64,000 nucleotides of DNA from Chitinophaga oryzae (lineage in GTDB: Bacteria > Bacteroidota > Bacteroidia > Chitinophagales > Chitinophagaceae): assembly GCF_012516375.2 (NCBI RefSeq), contig NZ_CP051204.2, forward strand, positions 6,882,001 to 6,946,000, written 5' to 3'. The notes below the pieces were generated by a model, which had not been told where the DNA came from, did no database searches, and worked only from the letters and a program-made list of their open reading frames with translations. Made by a program: the position numbers and the translations under genes. Positions within the stretch are counted from its first letter, which is position 1; each line of letters opens with the position of its first letter. This document shows positions 51,508 through 60,357 of the stretch, one piece after another.

Positions 51508-52076
51508 GATTTCAGAAGTTCAAGTGCCTTTTGTTTGAGCGTTTCCCGGTTCTTTACGTAGGCTGGAAACAGAAAAGGACGTGCTGGGAGACCACGGTCT
51601 AAAATGGAAATCATCAGATAGTAGGCAACGTTGATATGCGTCTCCGTGCCGTCGGCTGAAATCTCCACCCGCTGCTCCGGGATACCGTGGCGGCGCATCC
51701 ATGCCTTAATGTTCTGTTCAAATTCATCCCAGGTACCCGGATACGGTCCTTTAAACTCTTCTGCATACTGCCTGAATTCGTCCGGGACGTCCGTTTGCTT
51801 ACCAGTACCCCATTCGATGAATGGCGCATGTTTCGCGCTGTTTGACACCTCCCAGCTACTCTCTGTAACAGGAGTAACAGCTTGGTGGGACAGTAACCCC
51901 CCGCCACCACCGAGGTCAATGGAGCCGGCTGACTGGATATTGGAGATGGCGTCGTCATTGGTGTCATATGCCGCAGCCTCAACGAGCATAACCAGTTCAG
52001 GGCCTTTGTTCTTGGCCTTCTCCAGAGCATTATTTAGCTCCTTCATTCCCTGTAGCTCAAATTTGATCCTATCCAT
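51504..52076 (-). CDS. HK97 gp10-like head-tail protein
   Basis: A 190-residue protein starting at the ATG at 52076 (a GTG at 52094 is less likely). It begins MDRIKFELQGMKELNNALEKA, the usual gp10-family start, and has the central HAPFIEWGTGKQ motif with later ARPFLFPAY, both typical of the HK97-gp10 family of tail-completion or neck proteins. The insertion between residues 100 and 160 is somewhat longer than usual. It overlaps the head-closure gene by 8 bases. Confidence 0.85.
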   Translation of the reverse strand: MDRIKFELQGMKELNNALEKAKNKGPELVMLVEAAAYDTNDDAISNIQSAGSIDLGGGGGLLSHQAVTPVTESSWEVSNSAKHAPFIEWGTGKQTDVPDEFRQYAEEFKGPYPGTWDEFEQNIKAWMRRHGIPEQRVEISADGTETHINVAYYLMISILDRGLPARPFLFPAYVKNRETLKQKALELLKS

Positions 52077-52401
52077 TTTGCTGTTGTTCAACACCTACAA
52101 TATGCCAGAACCAAACACCCTTGTCCGTGTCTGGCAGAATACTGTTTATCGTATATTTCTGACCATTATAGGATATCAGCATGCTTTTATCAGGCTGCCA
52201 GCCTTTCCATTGCCGGATGGTGAAGCGGTAACCGGTTTTTAGTGCGGTCTGGTATTCCACCAGCTCCCGGCTGGCCTTTAGCGGCTTCGCTCTACACCAG
52301 TCAGTCAACACATCAGTGTAGGTTGTTTCGCTTCCACCACCTCCTACTGCGGTACTTACCGGGGCCAGAAAGGTGATCCGTTGCTGCATACCTCCGATCA
52401 T
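52069..52401 (-). CDS. Phage head closure / head-tail adaptor protein (SPP1 gp16-like)
   Basis: A 110-residue beta-barrel type protein: MQQRITFLAPVSTAVGGGGSETTYTDVLTDWCRAKPLKASRE with later YRFTIRQWKGWQPDKSMLISYNGQKYTINSI. This is the standard layout of the PF05521 family, where R-I-T in the first strand, the tryptophan and the final strand D-x-x-x-(W)-x-x-x-x-x-x are kept. It plugs the connector below the portal. It overlaps genes on both sides by 4-8 bases. Confidence 0.88.
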   Translation of the reverse strand: MIGGMQQRITFLAPVSTAVGGGGSETTYTDVLTDWCRAKPLKASRELVEYQTALKTGYRFTIRQWKGWQPDKSMLISYNGQKYTINSILPDTDKGVWFWHIVGVEQQQNG

Positions 52402-52931
52402 AGCCAGGTATTTTTATTGTAAGCTGAAAGCAGGTAAAGCACATCTGTGTTGATCTGACCTGTTGTCGAGACGTCGCCACGGTTTTCGTACATCCATGCC
52501 ACCTGCTTGAGGATACCCTGCCGGATGGCTTCAGGCACCTCACTATAACCGGCTGTATACTTCACCGTCCAGTAACCGGGTGTCCCGCGAAAAGATTTAA
52601 ATTCCTGACCAATGACCCTGTAGTTGGAAGAGGTGATCACCACATCATCCGGCTCATAACCGAATGAGGCAGATGAGACCTCTCCCACTGGACCAGCAGG
52701 CAGCTGAAAATTGTAGCCATCATGAGAAAACACCACTGTAACCTCTTTCGAGATTATACTGATGTTCAGATGCTTCTCCAGCAGCTCACGGGCGGCCTTC
52801 AACTGGTTCTGAATGAGGTTATCGTCATCATCAAAGCTCACCCGCAGGAAATTTTTAGCATCCTGCAGGGCCACCGGCTCTGTCGTTCCGGTGGTGGTAG
52901 CTTTTTTATCGACGATTCTGTTTCTCAGCAT
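52398..52931 (-). CDS. Head-tail connector protein (gp6/gp15-like)
   Basis: The product starts MLRNRIVDKKAT (ATG at 52931, 177 residues); an ATG at 52955 lies inside the palindrome that follows the capsid gene and is less likely. The VALQDAKNFLRVSFDDDDNLIQNQLKAARELLEKHLN segment (about 24-60) is the typical helical start of the gp6-like connector family, and the C-terminal VPEAIRQGILKQVAWMYENRGD helix is also conserved. It forms the ring that joins the portal to the neck. Confidence 0.88.
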   Translation of the reverse strand: MLRNRIVDKKATTTGTTEPVALQDAKNFLRVSFDDDDNLIQNQLKAARELLEKHLNISIISKEVTVVFSHDGYNFQLPAGPVGEVSSASFGYEPDDVVITSSNYRVIGQEFKSFRGTPGYWTVKYTAGYSEVPEAIRQGILKQVAWMYENRGDVSTTGQINTDVLYLLSAYNKNTWL

Positions 52932-52945
52932 ACTGGAAGATTTAC

Positions 52946-52965
52946 CGGCCAGCATGCTGGCCGGT
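52946..52965. repeat. Perfect 20-bp palindrome after the capsid gene
   Basis: CCGGCCAGCA is followed directly by TGCTGGCCGG. It lies 7 bases after the capsid stop on the minus strand and has no T-run. It may stabilise the capsid mRNA 3' end or weaken read-through. Confidence 0.7.
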
Positions 52966-52972
52966 CAGGTTA

Positions 52973-54202
52973 TCACGGTGTGGTTGTCATGGAAATTTTG
53001 CGGAACGCGCCGGGGCGGAAGATCGGGAAGGCAACCTCTGCTTCCACACGAACGGTGGCAGCATTCTTCTGGAAGTTGTTGTCATCTTCCAATGAGATGG
53101 CTACGTTCAGCGCCGTCAACTGCAGGATGTCTGCACCCATATTGAAGTCACCGATGACACCAGTTCCAGCTGGCACTGCAGTGGACTTGTAAGCGGGCAC
53201 ACCTGCAACAGTGAGGCGGCCAGTTGTCGGGTCAATGACAATCACGTCCGGTTTATTCAGAGTGGCTGTTTCCAGCAGATTCATGTAGTCCGTAGGGCGG
53301 AATAACAAAGTATTCACATCCTCGTCTGTGTCCTCAATTTCGGCGATAGTGGCCATCACCTTCAACAACAAGTCTGTTTTAGTTGAGGCACCGGTAGCAA
53401 TTGCGGCCAGCAGGCCAGACAACTCCCCGTTCAAACCCGTACCCGAAAACAACTGCCGGTCTTCCTCCCTGTAATACAGTTCGGGCATTCGTTTTTGCAG
53501 GAATGACCATGTGCCCGGGAGATTGTTGAGTAGCTGGCGGCTAATAACCGTAAAACCCGCAATGGTTTTAACATTGGCGTCAACCTCTTCCAGGTTGAAT
53601 TTAATTTTTGATTTTACAGCGCCTTCCGGATTCTGTGATGCAACACCTCCTTCAACCGGCTTTTCGCGATAGTAAGTATAGGTACGCTCGCTTGTAGGAC
53701 CAACGCCAAACAACGAGCGTAAGTGAGTTTTTCTGGAGGGCATGCTGATAATATCCTGCGCGTATTCCTTCGGATAATTACCTGTAAGGCTGTTCGGTGC
53801 GGTGGTATCAGCGACATCCTTGACCTGAATGCGGAAGCTGTGACTTTTCAGGCTACCGGCCGCCATGGCCTTCAGCTGTTCGCCATTTTCAATAACCAGT
53901 TCTTTAACACGGTCATTGAAGTTGACATCAGCAGCCTTCTGGATGATGCTGGACCGGCCTGATTTAGCCTTGATAATGTTGATTTCTTTGCGGAGCTCTT
54001 CCTGCTCCGACTTCATCTCTGTCACAGAGGTTTTCACTTCTGTCACAGAGGATTGAACAGACTGAATATCGGTCGCAGTCTTCTGCTGACCACTTTGTAT
54101 AAGCGTTTTCAGCTCACCAACCTGACGGGTGATCAGCTCTACACCGCCGCCATCTTCCGGTGTATCTTTACGATAAAAGCTATTTGCATAATTCAAACGC
54201 AT
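52973..54202 (-). CDS. Major capsid protein, HK97 fold
   Basis: A 409-residue precursor. Residues of about 25-85 form a coiled-coil delta domain (TRQVGELKTLIQSGQQKTATDIQSVQSSV and following), which acts as scaffold and is normally removed by the prohead protease. The mature HK97 fold (PF05065) covers about 140-405, with the P-domain and FTVISRQLLNNLPGTWSFLQKRMPEL, FRPTDYMNLLETATLN and VRVEAEVAFPIFRPGAFRKI. It follows the protease gene by 3 bases. This is the most abundant late protein. Confidence 0.95.
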   Translation of the reverse strand: MRLNYANSFYRKDTPEDGGGVELITRQVGELKTLIQSGQQKTATDIQSVQSSVTEVKTSVTEMKSEQEELRKEINIIKAKSGRSSIIQKAADVNFNDRVKELVIENGEQLKAMAAGSLKSHSFRIQVKDVADTTAPNSLTGNYPKEYAQDIISMPSRKTHLRSLFGVGPTSERTYTYYREKPVEGGVASQNPEGAVKSKIKFNLEEVDANVKTIAGFTVISRQLLNNLPGTWSFLQKRMPELYYREEDRQLFSGTGLNGELSGLLAAIATGASTKTDLLLKVMATIAEIEDTDEDVNTLLFRPTDYMNLLETATLNKPDVIVIDPTTGRLTVAGVPAYKSTAVPAGTGVIGDFNMGADILQLTALNVAISLEDDNNFQKNAATVRVEAEVAFPIFRPGAFRKISMTTTP

Positions 54203-54205
54203 CGC

Positions 54206-54958
54206 CTAGTTTTTAAAAAGATTAGTGATAGAACTCAGTCCTGCAGCTACTTTGACATAGTCAACCTGGTCTACATCCGGCTGCGTGGTCAGCGCCGGCG
54301 CAGTGGCTTTCTCGTCCATATCGAGTATGAATTGCTGTATTTGTTTGAGTTGTAGTTCGAGTAAGGAGAAAGTTTCGTCAGAATAGGAGCCGTTGCGGAG
54401 ACTTTTGATAGTACGCTCCAGCATGCTGGCAGCCTTTCCCTTGGTGAGGGATTTTATCACATCCAACGTAGGGGTATTAGGGTTCGCACCCCAAAGGACA
54501 GAGGAGCCTTCCCACAGTGCCAGCTCTTTGATAACATTGTAACCGCCTTTAGAGCTCTCTTCTGCGAGAGGCGTAAATCCAATACTGTGCTGGTTGATAT
54601 GGCCATCGGCGTAAAGCTCCATTACATCGTTTCCCAGTTTGGTCCTGCTGGGGCATGATATGCCGACGAGATAATCCCCTTCAACATAGAGTTCTTTGAA
54701 CTTACCGAGGGCGTGATCCATAGCATACCAATGATCGGTGAGATGCCAGATCTCATTACTGCCTTTAGGCCCACGCTCTTTGATGGTTTTTGTTACAGCA
54801 CTATGCAGAATAACATCGCCATCCCTGTCGAGATTACGATCCCCAAAAGAGGCTATTGCAATTTTCAGGGTGCGCCCTTTACGGTCGACATCCTGCAGGC
54901 CATCAGTTATGTCTTTGTACTGGATGATTTTTTTCATGCGCTGTGGGTAAATGCGCAT
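54206..54958 (-). CDS. HK97-family prohead protease
   Basis: A 250-residue protein with the caudovirus prohead protease fold (PF04586). The catalytic residues are His in IWHLTDHWYAMDHALG (about 72-86) and Ser in GHINQHSIGFTPL (about 135), with an acidic residue further on. It cleaves the capsid delta domain. The ATG at 54937 (MKKIIQYKDIT) is an equally good start. The C-terminal 60 residues are charged, with a coiled-coil-like LLELQLKQIQQFIL, and may be the self-cleaved tail. Confidence 0.93.
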   Translation of the reverse strand: MRIYPQRMKKIIQYKDITDGLQDVDRKGRTLKIAIASFGDRNLDRDGDVILHSAVTKTIKERGPKGSNEIWHLTDHWYAMDHALGKFKELYVEGDYLVGISCPSRTKLGNDVMELYADGHINQHSIGFTPLAEESSKGGYNVIKELALWEGSSVLWGANPNTPTLDVIKSLTKGKAASMLERTIKSLRNGSYSDETFSLLELQLKQIQQFILDMDEKATAPALTTQPDVDQVDYVKVAAGLSSITNLFKN

Positions 54959-55085
54959 GGCGTGTCTTTACCTGCGGAACAGGTGCGTTAATAACGGATT
55001 TCTCCTTGAAGGTGGAAGAGTCAGATAAATTGGTGGGAAAATTGGTTCTGGCTTTTTCACACAGTAATGTGCGCTTGTCTGCCAT
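54903..55085 (-). CDS. Possible small phage protein overlapping the protease start
   Basis: The frame reads MADKRTLLCEKARTNFPTNL and ends 56 bases inside the protease gene. It fills the gap between the 61-residue gene and the protease. The first half looks protein-like, and the second half is in the region of the protease N-terminus in another frame. It is given with low confidence. Confidence 0.3.
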   Translation of the reverse strand: MADKRTLLCEKARTNFPTNLSDSSTFKEKSVINAPVPQVKTRHAHLPTAHEKNHPVQRHN

Positions 55086-55103
55086 ACGATACAAAAATAC
55101 AGT

Positions 55104-55289
55104 TTATTTCAACTTGCCAAATGTTTTTTCAACATCCAACAAAATTTTTTCCGGAACCAGATCCAGATCACGCTGCAGTGCGATGCGTTGTTTGATCTCC
55201 CACCGCTGCCGTTCCAGGTGCATGCGTTTGATCATACAAATCCGTGGTGGTATGGGAATGTGTTTCACTAAAATATCATCAAGTGTCAT
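55104..55289 (-). CDS. Small phage head-region protein, unknown
   Basis: A 61-residue basic protein (MTLDDILVKHIPIPPRICMI and on to LLDVEKTFGKLK) that starts 11 bases after the minor head gene. The longer frame extending to 55493 runs within the minor head gene and is not used. The middle (RMHLERQRWEIKQRIALQRDLDLV) is probably helical. No family recognised. Confidence 0.55.
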   Translation of the reverse strand: MTLDDILVKHIPIPPRICMIKRMHLERQRWEIKQRIALQRDLDLVPEKILLDVEKTFGKLK

Positions 55290-55299
55290 ACAAAATAAT

Positions 55300-56100
55300 T
55301 TACGCCGCCATCGGCATGCCCTGTTCATCACGTGCAGGCCGCATGCTGACAATACATCTGCATTGGATAACCTCCTCAGCTGAACCGCTGGGATCACCGG
55401 GGTGCATAAGGCCGTTGCTGAACGGCTCCTCCAGTGGACGCACCTCACCACCGACACCACCTTCGTCCTCATCCCGGTGAGTCTCACGCACACGCTTATC
55501 CTGGCTGTTCACCCATCGTTTGTTCATCTTCAGTTTACTCTGCCGCGCCGCGGTCATGCCTCCAAAGTTCGCCGCTGCCACGGTTTCTGTACGAGAGATA
55601 ACACGAGCGCGGGCCAGAGGAACCTGTTTATCATCGCGCATGCTGCGGGCAATTTGCTCAGCACCCATACCAGCAGCACGCCCTGCGGATATCATACCGA
55701 TCAACCATTTGCGGGTGGTTTCGGTGATCTTGGTAATCTTCTCACCTGCTTTTTGGGTAAAAAACAGGTTCAAAATACCTTCCCAGATAGCATTGAAGCC
55801 GAAGCGTTTACACCGGACCGGCTGCGCCCAAGACTTCGTATGCTCTTCAATATTGGCATATTCGATGTTAGCCCAGTTCACGCCAACATCAGTATACAGT
55901 CGCCGCAGTAATGACTGTACCTCCACAGTTGGAACAAGCAGGTTGATATTCACCGCAGCAGCATCGGCGCCATGCTGAACAACATAATCCGCCACCCGCA
56001 TCGCCTGCCGGCGGATGAGGTTATAAAACAGCTTCTGATATTGGGCTTCCTTCCGCTGCTGGAAGGCATTGAACTGATACCATATCTCCCTGTCTGTCAT
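55300..56100 (-). CDS. Phage minor head protein, SPP1 gp7-like
   Basis: A 266-residue protein with the Phage_Mu_F/SPP1 gp7 head-morphogenesis domain in its C-terminal half. The signature is WVNSQDKRVRETHRDEDEGGVGG, then FSNGLMHPGDPSGSAEEVIQCRCIVSM, in which Asp, His, Cys and Cys are the conserved positions. It is thought to be involved in head assembly and DNA ejection. Position between portal and protease is normal. Confidence 0.92.
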   Translation of the reverse strand: MTDREIWYQFNAFQQRKEAQYQKLFYNLIRRQAMRVADYVVQHGADAAAVNINLLVPTVEVQSLLRRLYTDVGVNWANIEYANIEEHTKSWAQPVRCKRFGFNAIWEGILNLFFTQKAGEKITKITETTRKWLIGMISAGRAAGMGAEQIARSMRDDKQVPLARARVISRTETVAAANFGGMTAARQSKLKMNKRWVNSQDKRVRETHRDEDEGGVGGEVRPLEEPFSNGLMHPGDPSGSAEEVIQCRCIVSMRPARDEQGMPMAA

Positions 56101-56109
56101 GGCCTGATT

Positions 56110-57513
56110 TTAATAATCCAGTAATCCGTACTTCTGAAGACCGCTCACATCACCGCTGATGTCTGTTGCGGGCTGATTAACCTGATCAAGAGGAACCAGG
56201 TTCGCCGGTATATACCGCTTGTTCATTTCCGGATTGTTAGGATCTGTCTCCCAACCGAGGAATTCTAACATCTGATTGGGCGTGAGCGGCCATATCTTCA
56301 TAACAGCATTTACCTGTTTCTCCAGATCTTCCTGCAGCTCCGGCAGACTGGCGAAATCTGGCTCTATCCATAGATTCCCGACGGCGCCCTTGTACATGGG
56401 CAACAGCCACGCGTTGAGGTCATCACGCAGGCCGCACCATTCCGGGATGACCTTATTGACAACGTAAAATTTTATGCTGGCTTCAAGATTGGCAAGTGTC
56501 CCCTTAGAAGGATCCAGCAGCACCGGCGGAAAACTGAAGACATTACATAAGTCTTCTTTGCTGCTGCGTTTTATGGCATCAATGGACAATTCAACAGTAG
56601 TACGTCCGAGATCAACGTACCCCAATGGACTATTGGCTAAGGCCACCCGGCCGTTATTGCGCAGGCCATTAACCTCTTGATCCAGTCTATTCTGCAGCTT
56701 GTCACGGGTATCAACAGACATACCTTTCGGATCCGTACTGTATAACACCCCTTTGCTCCCCTGATTCTGCATAATGGTGGCACTGGTTTTATCTGCTTTA
56801 TTTCTCTCGTTCGCAACCATGCCGCCTGCCTCCAAAGGTGCCAGGCCGTATAAATGCGATCCGGATGATGACCAGTACGGATTAAAATATTTCCAGTAGA
56901 GCACATCCTCCTTACGCAGATTCGACACCCACCCGTTCTGAAGCTGATATCCAGCAGGTTCCAGATAGTCATAGCTGCCATCAGGATTTTTGCCGATGAC
57001 AATGACGATATCCGCGCTGGGTAGACACCATAACTCCACCGGCTCACCCGTGGGGTTACCTCCACGGTTCGCCCAAGCAGAACCGGCACCGTTGATTTGT
57101 TTGAAACCATATAGGTTTTCAAAGAAGGCCGCGCCTCCCTGTGTAGGATTTGGCCTGTTCAGCAAATCAATGATTGGATGCTTTTCCACGGGCACCATGG
57201 CTTTTCTCCGGAAATTAAGCGCTGTCGCAATGGCCTTTCCTGTAGTAGGCGTGCCATCACCCAGAAGCGCCTTATACTGCGAAAACGCCTGTTTATCCTT
57301 GATCTGGTACAAATGCCGCGGCACCGTAGAAAACTTCCGCGAAGACTGGCTGATGATACTGTAGATAATGGCGTTACCCATGTAGCCGTTCTTTACAAAC
57401 TCATGCTGTTTCTGGAAATCATTTATCAGCTGTCCACCCATGGGGAATAAGCTGGTGTTGCCTTGCGGCAACCTGCCGGTGAGGGCATACTTAAAACGTT
57501 GAATAATGTTCAT
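56110..57513 (-). CDS. Phage portal protein, HK97 type
   Basis: A 467-residue portal (PF04860). The start at 57513 (MNIIQRFKYALTG) shares its A with the terminase stop (TAATG); an ATG at 57522 lies upstream. Family features are ADIVIVIGKNPDGSYDYLEPAGY, the region KEDVLYWKYFNPYWSSSGSHLYGLAPLEA (about 205-235) and the stem helix NRLDQEVNG. The C-terminal end lists Pro/Asn-rich loops (PLTPNQMLEFLGWETD), as in HK97 gp3. It forms the dodecameric DNA channel at one capsid vertex. Confidence 0.94.
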   Translation of the reverse strand: MNIIQRFKYALTGRLPQGNTSLFPMGGQLINDFQKQHEFVKNGYMGNAIIYSIISQSSRKFSTVPRHLYQIKDKQAFSQYKALLGDGTPTTGKAIATALNFRRKAMVPVEKHPIIDLLNRPNPTQGGAAFFENLYGFKQINGAGSAWANRGGNPTGEPVELWCLPSADIVIVIGKNPDGSYDYLEPAGYQLQNGWVSNLRKEDVLYWKYFNPYWSSSGSHLYGLAPLEAGGMVANERNKADKTSATIMQNQGSKGVLYSTDPKGMSVDTRDKLQNRLDQEVNGLRNNGRVALANSPLGYVDLGRTTVELSIDAIKRSSKEDLCNVFSFPPVLLDPSKGTLANLEASIKFYVVNKVIPEWCGLRDDLNAWLLPMYKGAVGNLWIEPDFASLPELQEDLEKQVNAVMKIWPLTPNQMLEFLGWETDPNNPEMNKRYIPANLVPLDQVNQPATDISGDVSGLQKYGLLDY

Positions 57514-58937
57514 TACTCCCATTCTTTTTGTGGTTGTGAATGTCTGTGTATAGCCTGTACGATGGCGTCGTTGAGGTCATCGTACAGGCCATTGGGAAAG
57601 GCAAGTATTCCCTGTTCCGGATCGTTGTACAGCATTTCCAACAGTGACTCTCGTATGAAGACCAATCCGGCCTCTGGATACGGCGTCGCCATCTTCGTTC
57701 GTGCGATCTTATCCCCTCCGGTAACCTGCACCTCGATTGCGGGAATACCGGAGGAAACCAACGTCTGCTGCGAGCTCTTTCCGGATGCTTTAGCCTCGAT
57801 GTAGTGTGGTCCCGGTCGCAGCTTTATGAAACGTATCAGATCCGGGAATTCCAATTTATCAAAGCCCAGTTTGTCAATGTACATGCGGAAGCCATCCGAC
57901 AACCGGACAATACCAGAGGTACAGTACGCACTGGCGTCGTTCTCCTGATCTTTCGTATATGCGGTGTCCCAGTCGGTGCCATAGTCTTCCAGCTGGTCAG
58001 GAGAAGGGAAAGCGTTATCCGGAATTGGGATAAACCATTTTTTCCAGATACCACCACCTTCCGGAGCTGGTCGTTGTTGCCCCTGTCCAGCATAACCATA
58101 GCTCCCTAAATCAACTTTCATCTTTTCAACAGCCTCTCTTCCTAATCTTTTTACATCCAGAAGTCCCTCGACATAAAAACTTTTCAGCTCAACAGGATGT
58201 ACATCATTGCTCAACTCCGCCGGCAAGCAAATCCATCTTAACTTCTTCTTACGAATCCATTCGCCTGCGGGGTCAGCTTCGTGAAGCCTCTGCATGACCA
58301 TTATGGTCACGGTACGCTTTTTATCCGTTTTTCGGGTGGAGAGTGTGCGAGACACAAACCGGGTGGCGCGCTTCAGCTCCTTCTCGCTGACGGCTGCCTC
58401 GGGATTGATGGGGTCGTCCACAATTATAAAATCGGCATGCATCCCAGTAACCCGGCCGCCGGTGGAGGTTACAAAGCGCTCTCCCTTTTTTGTGTTTTTA
58501 TAGTGTGTCTTCCCATCCTGGTCATCCTTAAATTCGATGAGTTCCGGAAAACAAGCCTGAAACTTCTCAGATTTAAGACAGTCACGCGACTTGACCGCGT
58601 GGCTGGTTGACAGATCGGCAGCGTAGCTGCTGCTAATGACACGGATAGATGGAGAGCGCACCCATAGCCAGGCGGGAAACAGCTGCGTCACCATAGTGCT
58701 CTTGCTGGATCCTGGTGGTACATTGATAAGAACATCCGGTTGTGATTCCCCCCGCTCCCACGACTCAGTTACTTCCTGTAGCTGATCACAGATATAGCGG
58801 ATATGCCAGTTATCCACCAGCGGTACCGCCTCTATCGTCCCCCAGAACTCCAAAAAGAACCGGTAGAAACTACGCCGGCAAAGCTCCCCCAGCGCCTCCA
58901 TTGGATCTAAGCGCGGCAATTTCTTCGAGTGCTCCAT
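57513..58937 (-). CDS. terL: Terminase large subunit
   Basis: A 474-residue packaging motor (ATG at 58937; a TTG at 58976 is the longer alternative). The ATPase Walker A is VPPGSSKSTMV (about 71-81), Walker B the FIIVDDP segment (about 170), and a coupling motif follows. The C-terminal RNase H-like nuclease has acidic residues in DYGTDWDTAY (about 320), in EAKASG and in YDDLNDAIVQA (about 458). The start lies 68 bases inside the small terminase gene. It cuts and pumps the genome concatemer. Confidence 0.95.
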   Translation of the reverse strand: MEHSKKLPRLDPMEALGELCRRSFYRFFLEFWGTIEAVPLVDNWHIRYICDQLQEVTESWERGESQPDVLINVPPGSSKSTMVTQLFPAWLWVRSPSIRVISSSYAADLSTSHAVKSRDCLKSEKFQACFPELIEFKDDQDGKTHYKNTKKGERFVTSTGGRVTGMHADFIIVDDPINPEAAVSEKELKRATRFVSRTLSTRKTDKKRTVTIMVMQRLHEADPAGEWIRKKKLRWICLPAELSNDVHPVELKSFYVEGLLDVKRLGREAVEKMKVDLGSYGYAGQGQQRPAPEGGGIWKKWFIPIPDNAFPSPDQLEDYGTDWDTAYTKDQENDASAYCTSGIVRLSDGFRMYIDKLGFDKLEFPDLIRFIKLRPGPHYIEAKASGKSSQQTLVSSGIPAIEVQVTGGDKIARTKMATPYPEAGLVFIRESLLEMLYNDPEQGILAFPNGLYDDLNDAIVQAIHRHSQPQKEWE

Positions 58938-59358
58938 CAGATAGTTTTGTATAATCCAGCTTTTCGTAATCGTCAACCTTCACCGCGGCATCCAGCTTGT
59001 CACCGTAGACCTGCCGCATCTTGCTTTTGACGGTGAAGATTAAGAGGGTCGGATTACAGTTCGCCGCCATGATCGAAGTACCATCTGGCAGGGTGACGTT
59101 TTGGCCCAGAGTAACCAGACGGAGAATGTTCTCCCAGATATGCCACCCGTGGGCTTCCGCCTCCCGTATTTTTTCCGCCTGCAAATCCGAAGCATTTTTT
59201 TCTATTGTCCGGTAGTCCGCCCGCACGAAGCTTTCTTTATCCAGTCCGAGCGCACGGTGTTTACAGTACTCCTCCACCAACACCTCCATCTCTTCCGGCG
59301 GTGTTTTGGAAAAGGTATTCTCCGGCAGGAACCTGCCTAGTTCATCCCTTCCTTTCAT
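58870..59358 (-). CDS. terS: Terminase small subunit
   Basis: A 162-residue protein just upstream of terL. The N-terminal half is helical (EEMEVLVEEYCKHRALGLDKESFVRADYRTI), the middle NPTLLIFTVKSKMRQVYGDKLDAA is similar to the terS oligomerisation region, and the C-terminus is flexible and Gly-rich. It likely recognises the packaging site on phage DNA. Family assignment rests on position and on this pattern. Confidence 0.82.
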   Translation of the reverse strand: MKGRDELGRFLPENTFSKTPPEEMEVLVEEYCKHRALGLDKESFVRADYRTIEKNASDLQAEKIREAEAHGWHIWENILRLVTLGQNVTLPDGTSIMAANCNPTLLIFTVKSKMRQVYGDKLDAAVKVDDYEKLDYTKLSDGALEEIAALRSNGGAGGALPA

Positions 59359-59551
59359 CTTTCTTTGGCTTTTGTTTACGGATAAAGTGTGTGTACCCGT
59401 TCGGGTGTGGAGTGGAGAGGGGGACCAGAATAATGTTCACCCATCCCGTTTCAGATGGGAGCTCTTTGAGTTGGGAGATAAACTGGTCCACATTAATACC
59501 GAGGTTAATTTCTCCGTGCGACTCTTTCGCATTAATTCCCTTCAGACTCAT
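59342..59551 (-). CDS. Small phage protein, unknown
   Basis: A 69-residue protein (MSLKGINAKESHGEINLGIN and on) ending in a strongly basic tail (RKQKPKKDERKG). It overlaps the small terminase start by 17 bases, which supports translation coupling. It could be a nucleic-acid-binding accessory of packaging. No family recognised. Confidence 0.6.
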   Translation of the reverse strand: MSLKGINAKESHGEINLGINVDQFISQLKELPSETGWVNIILVPLSTPHPNGYTHFIRKQKPKKDERKG

Positions 59552-59639
59552 AGTAATTTATCTTTGTACAAATTTATTTTATTTTTGTACAATTTCATAA
59601 AACGGCAACACCGAATCCATCCCAACCCAAGTTATCAGG

Positions 59640-59831
59640 TTATGAGACAGATGTGTCGCGGTTGGTGTACTTCAGACTTAAAATCAGGTTAATAATTGCC
59701 TCTTTCAAATCTTTTGAGGTTTTAATGTTGTAAGGGTCGGTTGTTAGGAACACGCTGAATTCGCGTGTTTCGAGGTTCTCTACTATCATAACCTTCCCAA
59801 TTTCGCCTCGCATTCTTCTTTTTTGGTACAT
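59640..59831 (-). CDS. Small phage protein, unknown
   Basis: A 63-residue protein (MYQKRRMRGEIGKVMIVENL and on to INLILSLKYTNRDTSVS) with mixed beta and helical character, 88 bases before the next gene. It is the first gene of the packaging cluster. No family recognised. Confidence 0.5.
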   Translation of the reverse strand: MYQKRRMRGEIGKVMIVENLETREFSVFLTTDPYNIKTSKDLKEAIINLILSLKYTNRDTSVS

Positions 59832-60045
59832 GACAAATAGGTTTGGCTGACAGAAGCTACGGGGTTAGTGCGCATTGTATATGCGGTTATCCACAGTGTT
59901 TTGCGCAAAAAGTGTAGACAACTTTTAAAATTCATAAAAAATACTTTCCGACCTTTGTGTAGAGGCATCAGACGGTCGTTATTTTAGCTGGTGCGTTTAT
60001 GATTTATCAGGCGAGAACATATAGCTATTTTTCATAAACGAACGA

Positions 60046-60351
60046 GTGAATAAAATGATCTATCCGCAAAACATTAGAAATTTGTTTTGCACAAAAGAAT
60101 GCCTATATCTTTGTAAGCAGACACGTGAAGAAATTAAAAATCCGGGCCACTATGTGATCCGGATTCCAAGAAGGGCCCATCATTTTAAGATGGACAATGT
60201 GAAGTATCGTTTATCAAGAAAAAGGAGAGGCAACATCTCCAAAGGATCCCGAAAAAAGGTATTCCTTAAAGTCTTAAAACTTGTATTAGAAGTTCTAAGT
60301 GTTGTTGCTAGTCTTAAACCAATAATCTTAGTATTATCGGAAAGACTTTAA
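60046..60351 (+). CDS. Small basic protein with HTH-like part and hydrophobic tail
   Basis: A 101-residue plus-strand gene among leftward phage genes, ending 7 bases before a good terminator. Residues of about 12-58 (NLFCTKECLYLCKQTREEI, later RIPRRAHHFKMDNVKYRLSRKR) loosely follow the MerR/excisionase-like HTH pattern, in which an initial T-K-E-C-L helix and a final R-R-x-x-F-x-x-x-(D)-V-x-x-x-L are typical. The C-terminal 30 residues are hydrophobic and leucine-rich. An internal TTTG-21-TATCTTTG promoter match (60081-60113) could give a shorter 53-residue product from ATG 60190. Both readings are open; a control protein is the better guess. Confidence 0.5.
   Translation: MNKMIYPQNIRNLFCTKECLYLCKQTREEIKNPGHYVIRIPRRAHHFKMDNVKYRLSRKRRGNISKGSRKKVFLKVLKLVLEVLSVVASLKPIILVLSERL
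60081..60113 (+). promoter_or_regulatory. Consensus promoter inside the small basic gene
   Basis: TTTG (60081-60084) and TATCTTTG (60106-60113), 21 bases apart, match the Bacteroidota consensus. Transcription would start near 60120 and could express the C-terminal 53 codons from ATG 60190. It could also be a chance match in AT-rich DNA. Confidence 0.4.
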
Positions 60352-60357
60352 TCAGAG

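Noticed and set aside
59786..59968. 60-codon minus frame upstream of the packaging genes
   Set aside because: It overlaps the better supported 63-residue gene and has poor composition.
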